Shown: positions 41,441 to 51,206 of the stretch, piece after piece
How the letters are laid out: the number at the start of each line of letters is the position of its first letter
Numbering within the stretch: position 1 is the stretch's first letter
From: UBA10107 sp963835585
GTDB taxonomy: Archaea; Nanobdellota; Nanobdellia; Woesearchaeales; UBA10107
DNA: 64,000 bases
Direction of reading: 5' to 3'
NCBI GenBank assembly: GCA_963835585.1
Contig: CAWIGF010000003.1
Span: 496,001-560,000, forward strand
Translations under genes and position numbers: made by a program
The notes under the pieces: model-generated
The model's database searches: none
Seen by the model: only the letters and a program-made list of their open reading frames with translations
What the model was told of the DNA's origin: nothing

Positions 41441-42382
41441 ATGAAACAAACACTCGTTGCTTTAGCGGTTCTTTTGACACTATTGACTGTTGGCATACAT
41501 GTTGTTAATGCAGATATACAAGAGATAAATACTACCGCAAGTCAGGTAATAAACGCGGGTTCTCAGGACAATGCCATATTCGAAGTCCAGACGCTAAAAT
41601 ACGAACCATATCCTGTTAATGCGGGAGATTGGTTCGACATATGGATCAAGGCGGAAAATATCGGGAATGATGACGCGATAAATTCGCAGTTCATATTGAT
41701 CCCTGAATATCCATTTGAGGCCGATAACGAATCATCACTTACTCAGAACTTGGGAACGGTTCCCGGCATGACATCCGCTTACCTGAACAGGCAACAAGGA
41801 GAGATTAGTCAGGAGAGCAATTATGTCACGTTGAAATTCAGGGTCAAGGTTGCTGACAACGCTCCGGAGGGAGACAGCAGCCTGAAAATAATGAGCAGAA
41901 CAGACAACACTGGAGATTTCGTTTATTTGCTTCCGATCACAATAGAAAAGACAAAGACAGATTTTGAGGTAAAAATGAATGACCTTAATGCGCAGGAGAC
42001 GTCATTCATAGTGACAAATTCAGGAGAAAAAGCAGCGGAGTCGGTAGTCATAAATGTTCCTCCGCAGGATGGCGTCGTACTTTTGCAGGGAGAAGGACCA
42101 GTTTCGATGGGGGACATGAATAGCGGTGATTTCAGCATAGCGCACCTGGACATATTGCCGACGCAAAATGCAACTAACATAACGATGGACATATCATACA
42201 CGGACATTTCCGGAATAAGGGACACGATAACAAAAACAGTCCCAATCGACAGCACAAAATTATCCCTCATCTATGCGCCAATATCCCATTCGAATTACAC
42301 ATGGACATTCGGCATAGTCGGATTTCTGATTGGGGCATTCATAGTCATATTTGGAATAAGGATTTTCCATAAAAAGAAATGA
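41441..42382 (+). CDS. Secreted COG1361/CARDB-like protein with C-terminal membrane helix, 313 aa
   Basis: Signal peptide (MKQTLVALAVLLTLLTVGIH). Ig-fold domains with the usual pattern (GDWFDIWIKAENIGNDDA and SFIVTNSGEKAAESVVI). C-terminal helix (TFGIVGFLIGAFIVIFGIRIF) and a short basic tail. It heads an operon with an HlyD-like adaptor and an MFS exporter by overlap of the stop and ATG, so it may form part of an efflux assembly. Confidence 0.8.
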   Translation: MKQTLVALAVLLTLLTVGIHVVNADIQEINTTASQVINAGSQDNAIFEVQTLKYEPYPVNAGDWFDIWIKAENIGNDDAINSQFILIPEYPFEADNESSLTQNLGTVPGMTSAYLNRQQGEISQESNYVTLKFRVKVADNAPEGDSSLKIMSRTDNTGDFVYLLPITIEKTKTDFEVKMNDLNAQETSFIVTNSGEKAAESVVINVPPQDGVVLLQGEGPVSMGDMNSGDFSIAHLDILPTQNATNITMDISYTDISGIRDTITKTVPIDSTKLSLIYAPISHSNYTWTFGIVGFLIGAFIVIFGIRIFHKKK

Positions 42383-43077
42383 CGATTGTTGTACGATATG
42401 GAGAAAAAAAATCATCTCTAGCCGAAATAGAAAAAGTTATAGAGAAGGATGAGAAGAAAGTTACTAACTTCTTCGGACGCCAGAGCACTATAAATTTTTT
42501 GATAATATTCGTATTTGCTGTTCTTTTAGCGGGTGTGCTCTACCTATCCACCGAAGAAAATCAAGTCTACATAGAGAATTCATTGGTCGACGCTCCCGTG
42601 ATTTCACTTTCTTCGGAAACACCAGGAGTGCTGGATTACATATTTGTCAAGGAAGGAGATCATGTTACGGCAGGCATGACTGTCGCAGAAGTTAACGGAA
42701 CTCCGATAAAAGCTCAAATAGATGGATTGGTAACATCTGTTTTCAACACACCGGGCCAGATAGTCAATAGCGAAACACCAATTGTCAATATGATTGATCC
42801 CCAGCAATTGAGGATTGTCGGGGCCCTTGAGGAAGACAAGGGACTCAAGGACATAAAAGTCGGGCAGAAAGCCGTATTTACATTGGATGCGTTCGGTTCT
42901 GAGAAATTTGATGGCGTAGTTGACTCGATAGGCCAGACGTCAGCAGCCCAAGACATCGTTTTTAGCATATCCAGTACAAGACAGGAAAAAAACTTCGACG
43001 TGTATGTAAAATTCGATGCGAACCAATACCCCCAAATCAAGAGCGGCATGTCTGCTAAGATATGGGTATACAAATAA
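42379..43077 (+). CDS. HlyD/EmrA-like membrane adaptor, 232 aa
   Basis: N-terminal cytoplasmic part and one membrane helix (FLIIFVFAVLLAGVLYLS, residues about 37-54). Then a biotinyl-lipoyl half-motif (SSETPGVLDYIFVKEGDHV, AEVNGTPIKAQIDGLVTSV) and a beta-barrel domain (VGQKAVFTLDAFGSEKFDGVVDSIG). The long hairpin of bacterial adaptors is missing. Overlaps the COG1361 gene by ATGA, ten bases before the MFS gene. Confidence 0.85.
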   Translation: MTIVVRYGEKKSSLAEIEKVIEKDEKKVTNFFGRQSTINFLIIFVFAVLLAGVLYLSTEENQVYIENSLVDAPVISLSSETPGVLDYIFVKEGDHVTAGMTVAEVNGTPIKAQIDGLVTSVFNTPGQIVNSETPIVNMIDPQQLRIVGALEEDKGLKDIKVGQKAVFTLDAFGSEKFDGVVDSIGQTSAAQDIVFSISSTRQEKNFDVYVKFDANQYPQIKSGMSAKIWVYK

Positions 43078-43086
43078 GCAAATACT

Positions 43087-44565
43087 ATGGCAGAATCCAA
43101 TCTAAGATGGTGGGTGCTTACGACAGTCATCATCGGCACTTTTCTTGGACGTCTTGATCAGACTATAGTGAATCTTGCGCTGCCAAAGATAATAACCGCA
43201 TTCAGGATTACCGTTGTTTCTGCCGGTTGGATCGCGACAGCGTACATAATCGCGAACGCGGTTTTTGTTCCAGTCTGGGGGAAATTGGGAGACAAGGTCG
43301 GAAGAAAAAAAATTTACATCCTTGGATTCAGCATATTCATATTAGGATCAGTCCTTGCGGGTCTTGCCTGGAATCTGACATCCCTGATTTTTTTCAGGGT
43401 CATACAAGCGACGGCAAGCGCTGCTGATTATCCGACTGCCATGGCCATTATCACCATCACATTCAAGCAGGGAAAAGAACGCGCCCAAGCCCTTGGGTTA
43501 TGGTCGACATCATTTGCCGCAGCAACAGTATTTGGACCATTGATCGGCGGTCCATTGATCGATTTTTTCGGATGGCGCTCTGTTTTCTTGGTGAACTTAC
43601 CAGTCGGCATAATAGGTATGTTCATGGCTATAAAATTTATTGACGAATCTGTATCCAACGACAGAAAGGAGAAATTCGACATCTGGGGAACCATTTATCT
43701 AGGAGTAACGTTGTCTTCCTTGGTTCTTGTCCTTGATCAGGGGATGACATGGGGCTGGCTGTCGCTTAACAGCATAATTTGCTACGTAGTCATTGTCGTA
43801 TTCTTCATACTATTTTATCTTACAGAGAAGCATCACACGGATCCTATTGTGGATCTGAAATTTTTCAAGAACAAGATATTTGTCGGCACTTTGGTAAATA
43901 ATTTTGTGGTCTTCATGGGGATGATGGGAAGTGTATTCCTCATCCCTTTGTTCTCACAGACGTTTCTGGGATATAGTGCACAGCAAAGCGGATACCTTTT
44001 CATTCCAATGGCGGCATTCATGGTGATTTCTGCCCAGATCGGTGGACGCCTTATTGGAAAGATAAAATCAAATTATGTAATGGCATTGAGCACATTCATT
44101 GCCGCAATAGGATTAATGATGTTTGGCCTTTACATAGATCCACGTTCAAATGCATGGGCTATAGTAATTCCCCTTTCAGTCATGGCATTTGGTCTAGGCC
44201 TGGGGATGGCGCAGCGTACTAGCGCCATTGCGAACGCCGTCCCCCAGAACGAGATCGGAATCGCATCGTCCATTCTGGCGCTTACGAGGAACATTTCGGG
44301 AGCGTTCGGGATAGCTATTTTTGCGACGATACTTGATAACAGAATCACTAGTAACATAATAAGAACTGCGCAGCATACCGTCATTAATTCAATTAACCCA
44401 ACTGTATATCAAAAAGTGGCCGGACTGATAATACTCAAGTCAGAAGTTTCCGCATATTCGTATGTCTTCTGGATATCCGCGCTGGTTGTCTTCATCGGCG
44501 CTATCATGGCCTTGTTCATAAAAATAACAAAAGAAACGAACGTGAAAGTGCACATAGACGCGTGA
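43087..44565 (+). CDS. MFS drug efflux transporter, DHA2 (EmrB/QacA) type, 492 aa
   Basis: About 14 hydrophobic segments. Motif D1 appears as LDQTIVNLALPKI and motif A as WGKLGDKVGRKKIY. Length and pattern are those of DHA2 exporters. Together with the HlyD-like adaptor it resembles the EmrAB pair. The substrate is unknown. Confidence 0.93.
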   Translation: MAESNLRWWVLTTVIIGTFLGRLDQTIVNLALPKIITAFRITVVSAGWIATAYIIANAVFVPVWGKLGDKVGRKKIYILGFSIFILGSVLAGLAWNLTSLIFFRVIQATASAADYPTAMAIITITFKQGKERAQALGLWSTSFAAATVFGPLIGGPLIDFFGWRSVFLVNLPVGIIGMFMAIKFIDESVSNDRKEKFDIWGTIYLGVTLSSLVLVLDQGMTWGWLSLNSIICYVVIVVFFILFYLTEKHHTDPIVDLKFFKNKIFVGTLVNNFVVFMGMMGSVFLIPLFSQTFLGYSAQQSGYLFIPMAAFMVISAQIGGRLIGKIKSNYVMALSTFIAAIGLMMFGLYIDPRSNAWAIVIPLSVMAFGLGLGMAQRTSAIANAVPQNEIGIASSILALTRNISGAFGIAIFATILDNRITSNIIRTAQHTVINSINPTVYQKVAGLIILKSEVSAYSYVFWISALVVFIGAIMALFIKITKETNVKVHIDA

Positions 44566-44583
44566 TTCTTCATTAAAAAGAAA

Positions 44584-47500
44584 TTAACTAAGCAAGCCAG
44601 CACTAGAACTTCCTAGAGCAACTCCTGGTGTTGCATAGATAAGCGTTATGTATTGTCCAGGATCAGTCGAATTACCGGCGAATATTATTTTCATGAAACC
44701 GCTTGACGTGAACAAGTCGTTAATGCCAGCAGGGGCCTGATTTACATATTTCAATTCTGCGATATATGCATCGTCGTTCAAGTCTTGAGGCGTATCTGCA
44801 ATATTTATTCCATTCCATGTTCCTGAACCTGAGTTTGGCAATGAAACAACGGTGCCATCGAGTTCTACATTATCCACCTTAAGAAAGTCACCATCAACAA
44901 ATTCATATTGATGTGCACCAAGAGCAACTTTACATGTGCTAGCTCCAGCAGCATTGGTCGAAATATTAATCACGCCGACGTTTAAACCATTGATTGTTTC
45001 TACTGAGTTCTGATCAATGATTGCAGCTATATTATTGACATTAATCTGACATGAATTAGATGATGTGGTAGTCATGAGCGTAACATTGTACTGATTTCCA
45101 CCAATAGTTGTTGAGAACGGTTGATTTTGTTTCAACAATGCTGGATTACCTAAGACTGTCGTAATGCTGCTTAAAACACCATTATTTGCCGTCGCGCTTA
45201 CAATGATGTGTATTGTCCCAAGCATCGCGAACATCGTTCCTGCGAAATTTGCCGAAACATCATTTGGATCAAATATAACTGAACTATTGAATAAAAGCGA
45301 GTAGCTGTAAAGAGGGTTATTCTTGCCTATGTACAAATATTCATCCCTGATTGGAGCGAGTCGATTGTCCTCTGTATTCTCCACAAGAATATTGTTCGGA
45401 TTAGAAATCAGCGAGAGTGTTTGATTGTCCGACACTAAATTTCCGGCAGCGCCATTGTCTTGCAAATCACTATATTTTCCGTTCGCAAGCACTCTTGGAA
45501 AATCAACCACAGTTATTGTTGGTTTTACCTGACTTAACGAACTACCATCTGTCGTATTTATGCAAAGGACATCATTTTTTACTATGGTAAAATTAGAATC
45601 GAGAGCAGCGACAGCTGCCTCAGCGCTACTGCACATGAATGGTCCGCTGAATTGTGTTTGAGTGAGAGTTAATGGAACACAACTTCCAGAAGTGCAAATC
45701 TGTCCTGTGGAACAATCGGAATTCGAAGAGCATGTTGATGCTGTTGTGTTCACTATGCAATTTCCATTAGAGCAAATCTGCCCTGAAGGACAAACAGTCA
45801 CATCATTGCTAAGTGGACATCCAAATCCTCCATAAGCTGTATGTCCCATGATTGTTCCGTTGATATTGTAACTTGTCACATTGAATGTTCCTGTCAGCTG
45901 AGGCGCCCATGCTGTTGAGTTATAACATATTGGTCCATTTCCTTGAACGTTGATTGCGTTTGGTGGAGGGCATGTTGACACAGTCGTATTTATCACGCAA
46001 TTTCCAGATGAGCATGCATATCCTGAACCGCACGATGAAAGAGCTACCCTGCATTGGAAAAATCCCCCTGTTTGATTGCTTCCCATGTACACAATTCCAG
46101 GCGTTGTCAAATTCATGCACGTGCCGTAGCCAGTACCAGATGTAGCATTAGGTGCTGGGCACGTTGATGTTGTAGTAGGTGATACGCAAGAAGCAAAACC
46201 TCCATTTTGTTGAGAGCAAATCTGCCCTGCAGGACAAGAAATAGGATCATGATAACAACCATATGAACCTGAGCAAGTTGGCGAAGAGAACATTCCTCCT
46301 CCTACCAAAATCTGTCCATGCGTCTGGTACATTATCGCTGTTGAATTATAGCAATAAGGAGTGTTTGTTGAACTGCCACATATGCTGACTCCTTGCGGAG
46401 GACATGTACCGCATGCGTTATTTGAACATCCATTCACACAAGAAATATTATTCAAAAAAGTACCATAAATAACCATTTCCGTTGCATTATTCAAAGTACC
46501 ATAACCATTTCCGTAGTAGTAGTCGATTCCGTTGCATGTGTAAAGAAGCAAGTTTGTTCCGTCAGCGGAGCAAGTAGTAGTCGCATTCAAGTAAGCGCCG
46601 TTTATAGGTCCCCATGTTATTGTGCTATTTACTTGAGTACATTGAACTGCTGTTGTATTTTGTGTGCCTAAACATTGTTGACCAGAACCATATTGAGGAA
46701 TCCATGATTCAAGTGTGACATCAGTTACATTTATCAAAGTTTCATTGACTGTTTGTGATGAATTTACGTCAACAATGAAGGTAATATTACCTAGAGTGAG
46801 TTGACATACATAGCCAGAATAATCACTGCCAATAGCGTCCAATGTAACGCCAGAAAAGTTTGTGCCCTCTTTTACCGTCGAAAAAATTCCGTTCACACCA
46901 AATGTACATGTGCTATTCATCGGGTCAGGTCCATTAATTAGACAGGATGATGCATTCACTATGGGAGTCGCTACGTTGGTAACGCAAACATTATTTGAGC
47001 AAACCTGTCCCGAACTGCAATCAGAATCTACGCTGCATGTGTTAGTGTTAATCTGCAAATTGCCAGGCGCAGGTGGAGCAAGAGGAAGATTAGGAACTGT
47101 TATTGTCGTATTGATTATCTGAAGCATCCACTCGCCAGCAGGATTGTTAACGCTGCCGTGACAATCCCAAGTTACCAAATCACTCGACCTTGAGCACGCA
47201 TATGCCACGACGTATATTGGCTGGCTTTGATTAATTAAGGATTGATTGAGAAGATAATCCTCTGTTATGGACAGGGGTGCCGTTACATTCCCGCTTATCC
47301 AGCCGCTAGAACCAACGGTTGCCTGAGGGAATGTGAATGGATACCATGTACTGGAATTACCATTGTAAACGTAGCCAGTTTTGTAGACATACTGTTCTCC
47401 ATTTACTCCGACATTCGCCACTACTGCATTATTAGTAAAATTAAACTCAGTATTAGCATAATTGATGCCGAAAGTCGTTGGAAGCGCATATCCCTGCGAA

Positions 47501-47622
47501 TAAGCGTCTATGGCCTTTCCAAGAGGAGCATTGAATGAGGAAGAGCTTGGAGTTGGAGGAAGATTCTGACTACATGCCACAATCAAGAACAATGTAAGGA
47601 TAAATAGTCCTGTTTTTCTCAT
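44584..47622 (-). CDS. Large cysteine-rich surface lipoprotein with S-layer-type C-terminal domain, 1012 aa
   Basis: Lipoprotein signal MRKTGLFILTLFLIVACSQN (lipobox VACS). Residues about 180-700 contain repeated cysteine modules such as CSVDSDCSSGQVC, CPSGQICSNGNC and CSSNSDCSTGQIC, like EGF or dickkopf knots. The last ~300 residues match the 55.3-kb S-layer protein in order: ADGKY, TEDNRLAP, YLYIGK, CQINVNN, AAIIDQNS and ETINGLNVGV (S-layer: ADGKY, TEDDRLAP, YLYIQK, CQVQVDD, TAIIDVDS, QTINGVQIGV). Probably attached to lipid outside the membrane and interacting with the S-layer. Confidence 0.82.
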   Translation of the reverse strand: MRKTGLFILTLFLIVACSQNLPPTPSSSSFNAPLGKAIDAYSQGYALPTTFGINYANTEFNFTNNAVVANVGVNGEQYVYKTGYVYNGNSSTWYPFTFPQATVGSSGWISGNVTAPLSITEDYLLNQSLINQSQPIYVVAYACSRSSDLVTWDCHGSVNNPAGEWMLQIINTTITVPNLPLAPPAPGNLQINTNTCSVDSDCSSGQVCSNNVCVTNVATPIVNASSCLINGPDPMNSTCTFGVNGIFSTVKEGTNFSGVTLDAIGSDYSGYVCQLTLGNITFIVDVNSSQTVNETLINVTDVTLESWIPQYGSGQQCLGTQNTTAVQCTQVNSTITWGPINGAYLNATTTCSADGTNLLLYTCNGIDYYYGNGYGTLNNATEMVIYGTFLNNISCVNGCSNNACGTCPPQGVSICGSSTNTPYCYNSTAIMYQTHGQILVGGGMFSSPTCSGSYGCYHDPISCPAGQICSQQNGGFASCVSPTTTSTCPAPNATSGTGYGTCMNLTTPGIVYMGSNQTGGFFQCRVALSSCGSGYACSSGNCVINTTVSTCPPPNAINVQGNGPICYNSTAWAPQLTGTFNVTSYNINGTIMGHTAYGGFGCPLSNDVTVCPSGQICSNGNCIVNTTASTCSSNSDCSTGQICTSGSCVPLTLTQTQFSGPFMCSSAEAAVAALDSNFTIVKNDVLCINTTDGSSLSQVKPTITVVDFPRVLANGKYSDLQDNGAAGNLVSDNQTLSLISNPNNILVENTEDNRLAPIRDEYLYIGKNNPLYSYSLLFNSSVIFDPNDVSANFAGTMFAMLGTIHIIVSATANNGVLSSITTVLGNPALLKQNQPFSTTIGGNQYNVTLMTTTSSNSCQINVNNIAAIIDQNSVETINGLNVGVINISTNAAGASTCKVALGAHQYEFVDGDFLKVDNVELDGTVVSLPNSGSGTWNGINIADTPQDLNDDAYIAELKYVNQAPAGINDLFTSSGFMKIIFAGNSTDPGQYITLIYATPGVALGSSSAGLLS

Positions 47623-47682
47623 GTGTCTAGTCCCTTTTGTGGTTGTCCTAAAAATTAATCTTAGACTATTTAAACATTATGC

Positions 47683-48612
47683 TCAAGAATGTTTTTTCCT
47701 GTATACTTCAGATACCACAACAACAATAAGCAAAATCAGAGTAATAATAAGCACGGTCGCAGTGTTGCGCAGGCAAGTGCCGCTTGTCAGGAGTTGCCAC
47801 GATATCTTGGACTCGATAAGCGCACCGACTACCAGCATGATTATAGATGATATGAATATTAATACAGCATATCTCAATGTTTTGAAGAATCCCGAAGAAA
47901 ACAACTTCTCATTTGAAACCGAGAACGACAACACGCATCCTGCTATTGCCGCCAAGAAATATGCAATGACTTCCGGGATCATGTGGAAGAACATCACTCC
48001 CATGTTGCATGCCATGATTGAAAACAAAGCGACCTGCCCGAAAGTTCCTGCCGACTGCCTTATCACATCGGCCAATGCGAACGCGAAGATGGATGAGTTC
48101 ATCATCAACAACAGCAATGATCCTGCTCCGTAGAGCAATGACAGAATGAATGCAATTATCATGACGTACAGATTATTCGAGAATATGCCCATGAACAAGG
48201 CGTTGCTGTCTATTGGCGGCGGCGGGATGCCAGCGTTCTGAGGAAGTATGACGCTCGTGCTGCTGCCGAAAAGCTGCGCTTCTGAAAATACTCTGCCAGG
48301 AGCGATGAGCGCTATCAAAAAAAACACGACAAATGACCCTATGAAAAAATATATGTAGAAATCAAGTATGTGTCTTGTCTTGGAGAGGAACGTCTTCTTC
48401 GCGATGAAAGACTCCATCTTGAACAAACTCATCACGACAGGCATCGCAAGGACGACAGTGAGCAATACTGTGCTTACGCCGACAAAATATGGCGTCTTGT
48501 TGAATAATAGATAAGACACAATAAAAGAAAAAATCGTGAAGAAGACGCCGGCAAATAACGCGTAATTCGCATTTGACTCAATATTTTTCAGGCTGAATAT
48601 CTTATCGAACAT
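47683..48612 (-). CDS. SpoIIM/DUF95-family membrane protein, 309 aa
   Basis: Six or seven hydrophobic segments; the motif MFFHMIPEVIAYF near the middle matches the H-x-x-PE signature of SpoIIM-like proteins. The ATG at 48612 has a GAGG site at good distance; 48627 and TTG 48630 are other possible starts. Overlaps the preceding gene by 11 bases. In bacteria SpoIIM takes part in peptidoglycan remodelling; archaeal role unknown. Confidence 0.8.
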   Translation of the reverse strand: MFDKIFSLKNIESNANYALFAGVFFTIFSFIVSYLLFNKTPYFVGVSTVLLTVVLAMPVVMSLFKMESFIAKKTFLSKTRHILDFYIYFFIGSFVVFFLIALIAPGRVFSEAQLFGSSTSVILPQNAGIPPPPIDSNALFMGIFSNNLYVMIIAFILSLLYGAGSLLLLMMNSSIFAFALADVIRQSAGTFGQVALFSIMACNMGVMFFHMIPEVIAYFLAAIAGCVLSFSVSNEKLFSSGFFKTLRYAVLIFISSIIMLVVGALIESKISWQLLTSGTCLRNTATVLIITLILLIVVVVSEVYRKKHS

Positions 48613-49492
48613 TGCCAAATGCCTCATCAATCATGTCCTGCCTGTATCCGTTCTGCAGCAGAGATGCCTTGATTTGGTCCTGTGAATATCCTCGTTGCAG
48701 CATCTGGGTTATGTACGCGCGTGCCTGCATGGCCTGGGCATCCTGAACAGGTTCTGTTTGCTTCTTCGCGAATGGCTTTTTGATGAGGATGAAAAGGACG
48801 CATGCAAGTATTATCACCAACAAAATTCCGCCGTATAATAGATAATCAGGACCTGAACTCTGTTGTGAGGAAACGACAGTAGATTGAACATTTTGTTCTG
48901 TAGGAGGAATATTTTGCTGAGTTACAGGAGGTGCGGTTTGTGGTGTCTGGACAATTGGTGTTTGTACTGGTGTGCTCTGTTGGGATGAACTATTTACCGG
49001 CTCGTTCACAATGATTCCTGAATTTGAAGAAAATCCACTGCCGCTAGATGATGATGAGCCTGATGATGTTGTGGTTATTGATGCAGTTGTCGTTACTGTC
49101 AATGATGCAGTCTGCGTTGGATCGGAATTCGAGGTTGCGGTTATTGTAATAGGATATTGCTGGCCGTTTGTGGAACTGCTTGGAACAATGTACGTCATGG
49201 CGGCAGTCCCTGATGAGCCTGCAGAGACGGAAACAGAAGTTGGCTTGATTTGCGCGTTAAGATTATTTGTGCTCAAGGAATATGTATCATCAACAGTTCC
49301 GCCATTTGCAATAGTTATCGTGTATGTGGCAGTGGAACCTGGCGCCATGGACTGGGCAGAGTGATCAACACTCAAGCTTATGTTTACGACATTGAGCAAT
49401 GGACTAGCAGGAGGAGTTGGAACTCCTTGAGCCAATGCAAATACAGCAAGCAGAACGGAAAGAAAAAACGTTAAAACGAATGCCCTCTTCAT
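48602..49492 (-). CDS. Secreted Ig-fold protein with membrane helix and C-terminal UBA-like tail, 296 aa
   Basis: Start MKRAFVLTFFLSVLLAVFAL (ATG 49492) gives a signal peptide and lies 26 bases after a TATA box (tttataaat on the minus strand). One NPCBM/COG1361-type domain (APGSTATYTITIANGGTVDDTYSL), then a Ser/Pro/Gln-rich linker, a helix (LLYGGILLVIILACVLFILI) and a cytoplasmic tail with YITQMLQRGYSQDQI and LLQNGYRQDMIDEAF, a small helical motif. Probably stalk-like. Same operon as the SpoIIM gene. Confidence 0.75.
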   Translation of the reverse strand: MKRAFVLTFFLSVLLAVFALAQGVPTPPASPLLNVVNISLSVDHSAQSMAPGSTATYTITIANGGTVDDTYSLSTNNLNAQIKPTSVSVSAGSSGTAAMTYIVPSSSTNGQQYPITITATSNSDPTQTASLTVTTTASITTTSSGSSSSSGSGFSSNSGIIVNEPVNSSSQQSTPVQTPIVQTPQTAPPVTQQNIPPTEQNVQSTVVSSQQSSGPDYLLYGGILLVIILACVLFILIKKPFAKKQTEPVQDAQAMQARAYITQMLQRGYSQDQIKASLLQNGYRQDMIDEAFGNVR

Positions 49493-49573
49493 GGACCAGT
49501 TAAAATAGAATGACATTTATAAAGCTTATTGAAAAGGGAAAACAAGTTAGTCGTTCTCTTGAAATAGTTTCAA

Positions 49574-49987
49574 TCAGATTTCTTTTTCAGTGAATACCTT
49601 TATGTTATTTTTCTTGAACAGCTTGGCTGTGACCCCGTCACCATCGATCAATTTTCCAGAGAATGTACCATCATATACTTTTCCTGAGCCACAGGATGGG
49701 GACTTCGATTTCAATATCGCTTCCGTGCAATTTGCAAGTTTTGCAAATCTCAATGCTTCTTCCGCACCTTTCTCAAACTGAACCGTCAAGTCCCTTCCAT
49801 CTTTTGTGAATACCTTGTCTGCTTTCTGTTCTGCCGGTGCCCTTGGTGTTGTCAAACCGCCCAATTGTTCAGGGCATACAGGGATTGCCTTTCCTTGTCT
49901 AACCAAATCGATGACTTTCTGACAGGGCTTCACTTCGACATCCCATCTGCATTTTATTCCAGCCAAGCAAGCGCTCACTATCTTCAT
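49574..49987 (-). CDS. DUF523-family protein, 137 aa
   Basis: Conserved cysteine motifs: SACLAGIKCRWD at the start, VCPEQLGGL and SKSPSCGSG. This cysteine-rich family has unknown function and may bind a metal or sulfur group. No neighbouring gene suggests a pathway. Confidence 0.85.
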   Translation of the reverse strand: MKIVSACLAGIKCRWDVEVKPCQKVIDLVRQGKAIPVCPEQLGGLTTPRAPAEQKADKVFTKDGRDLTVQFEKGAEEALRFAKLANCTEAILKSKSPSCGSGKVYDGTFSGKLIDGDGVTAKLFKKNNIKVFTEKEI

Positions 49988-50214
49988 GCAAATGCGAATT
50001 CATCCATGTATATAAAGCATGTGCGAATCAGAAAAATAAATAACGGCCGAGAATATTCTCACTAGTGATTATATTGTTCAAATCTAAATACTTCAATAAA
50101 AACATTCTTATGAGGGGGCAGGGATGTCATTGCGAAAAATCAATACGCATCTATATTGTCTAGCCTTAATGTTCATATATTGGAAATGATAAAATAATTG
50201 CGAAGTAAAACAAA

Positions 50215-50724
50215 ATGTCATTACTAGAAAAAGTATCAAAATCGGTCAAGATTGCAGGATTAGCAGGAGCACTTCTTGGAGCGACAATGTTAGGCTGTTC
50301 TAATAACAATAATCCCACATCACCTAAACCGACACCCACTCCGTCAATAATAACGACGGGAACTCCTTCGATGTCTGTCACATACGTGCCACCTATTGGA
50401 AGCTCGGATGAATTTGCTGGAACAGTGAATCATCTCCAACCCGCGGACTACGTCATAACTGGCTATGATTATGTTCCAAATGTCGGTGGATGGTGGGTGA
50501 AACCAACAACGATGACCCCGTACGTAAAAATCAACAGCGATGGTTCATGGAGTTTTGATTACGACACGGGAAGGTACACAGGAGGGTATGATGAGTATTC
50601 GACGCAGGTCGCATTCTTCCTAATACCTGCATCTCAGATTCCGAATATTCCTATTGTGGAGAATAGCGCTACATTGCCTAATATCAGTTTTGCTGTCGCC
50701 CAGACGATAGTAAACAGGAACTAA
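50215..50724 (+). CDS. Lipoprotein with beta-sandwich domain, 169 aa
   Basis: Signal MSLLEKVSKSVKIAGLAGAL... ends in the lipobox LGCS, followed by an Asn/Pro-rich linker (NNNNPTSPKPTPTPS). The mature domain has the pattern VNHLQPADYVITGYDYV, GWWVKPTTMTP and DGSWSFDYDTGRYTGGYDE, which resembles a beta-sandwich module found in secreted bacterial glycan enzymes. The function is not proven. Confidence 0.65.
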   Translation: MSLLEKVSKSVKIAGLAGALLGATMLGCSNNNNPTSPKPTPTPSIITTGTPSMSVTYVPPIGSSDEFAGTVNHLQPADYVITGYDYVPNVGGWWVKPTTMTPYVKINSDGSWSFDYDTGRYTGGYDEYSTQVAFFLIPASQIPNIPIVENSATLPNISFAVAQTIVNRN

Positions 50725-50726
50725 AA

Positions 50727-51164
50727 ATGTCATTATTGCAAGAAAAGACCAAGAAAGAAGGTGGTATGAAGACAATACCTCCTGAGCTTGAGATGCTCGC
50801 TCGTGCCGGCTATCATTTTCGTGAGGGGTTGACTGACAAGATAAGATTTGCAAAAATTGGAGGTCGTCTCTCTTTTCCACCACATTGGTTATTCTATGAT
50901 GGGATATATGTGTTAGGTCCAGAGGAGAACAGGACATTATTGGTGGCGCACGATCAATTCCATATGCTAGAGACACTAGAATTTTCGCAGACAGAAACAC
51001 CAGGTGTGATACAAGTGATAACACAGCCTGTGCATATGCCGGTCGAAAAGCCCAGCGTAGCATATTTCATCCACATGTCGAATGAAACGACGCCGAAAGA
51101 TGCTATGTGGTCTGAGTTTGATCTAAGGACATACAATAAACTAAGAACAGATAATTACCGATGA
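50727..51164 (+). CDS. Hypothetical protein, 145 aa
   Basis: Starts two bases after the lipoprotein stop; the first codons (atgtcattattgcaagaaaag) resemble the lipoprotein start, so one leader may derive from the other. The first ATG gives a 145-residue protein; a second ATG (50766, MKTIPPELEM) is an alternative. No family recognised. Soluble, beta-strand rich. Confidence 0.5.
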   Translation: MSLLQEKTKKEGGMKTIPPELEMLARAGYHFREGLTDKIRFAKIGGRLSFPPHWLFYDGIYVLGPEENRTLLVAHDQFHMLETLEFSQTETPGVIQVITQPVHMPVEKPSVAYFIHMSNETTPKDAMWSEFDLRTYNKLRTDNYR

Positions 51165-51206
51165 GAATTTCTTAATATTTATATATCACCATCACTTTTC
51201 CGTACC

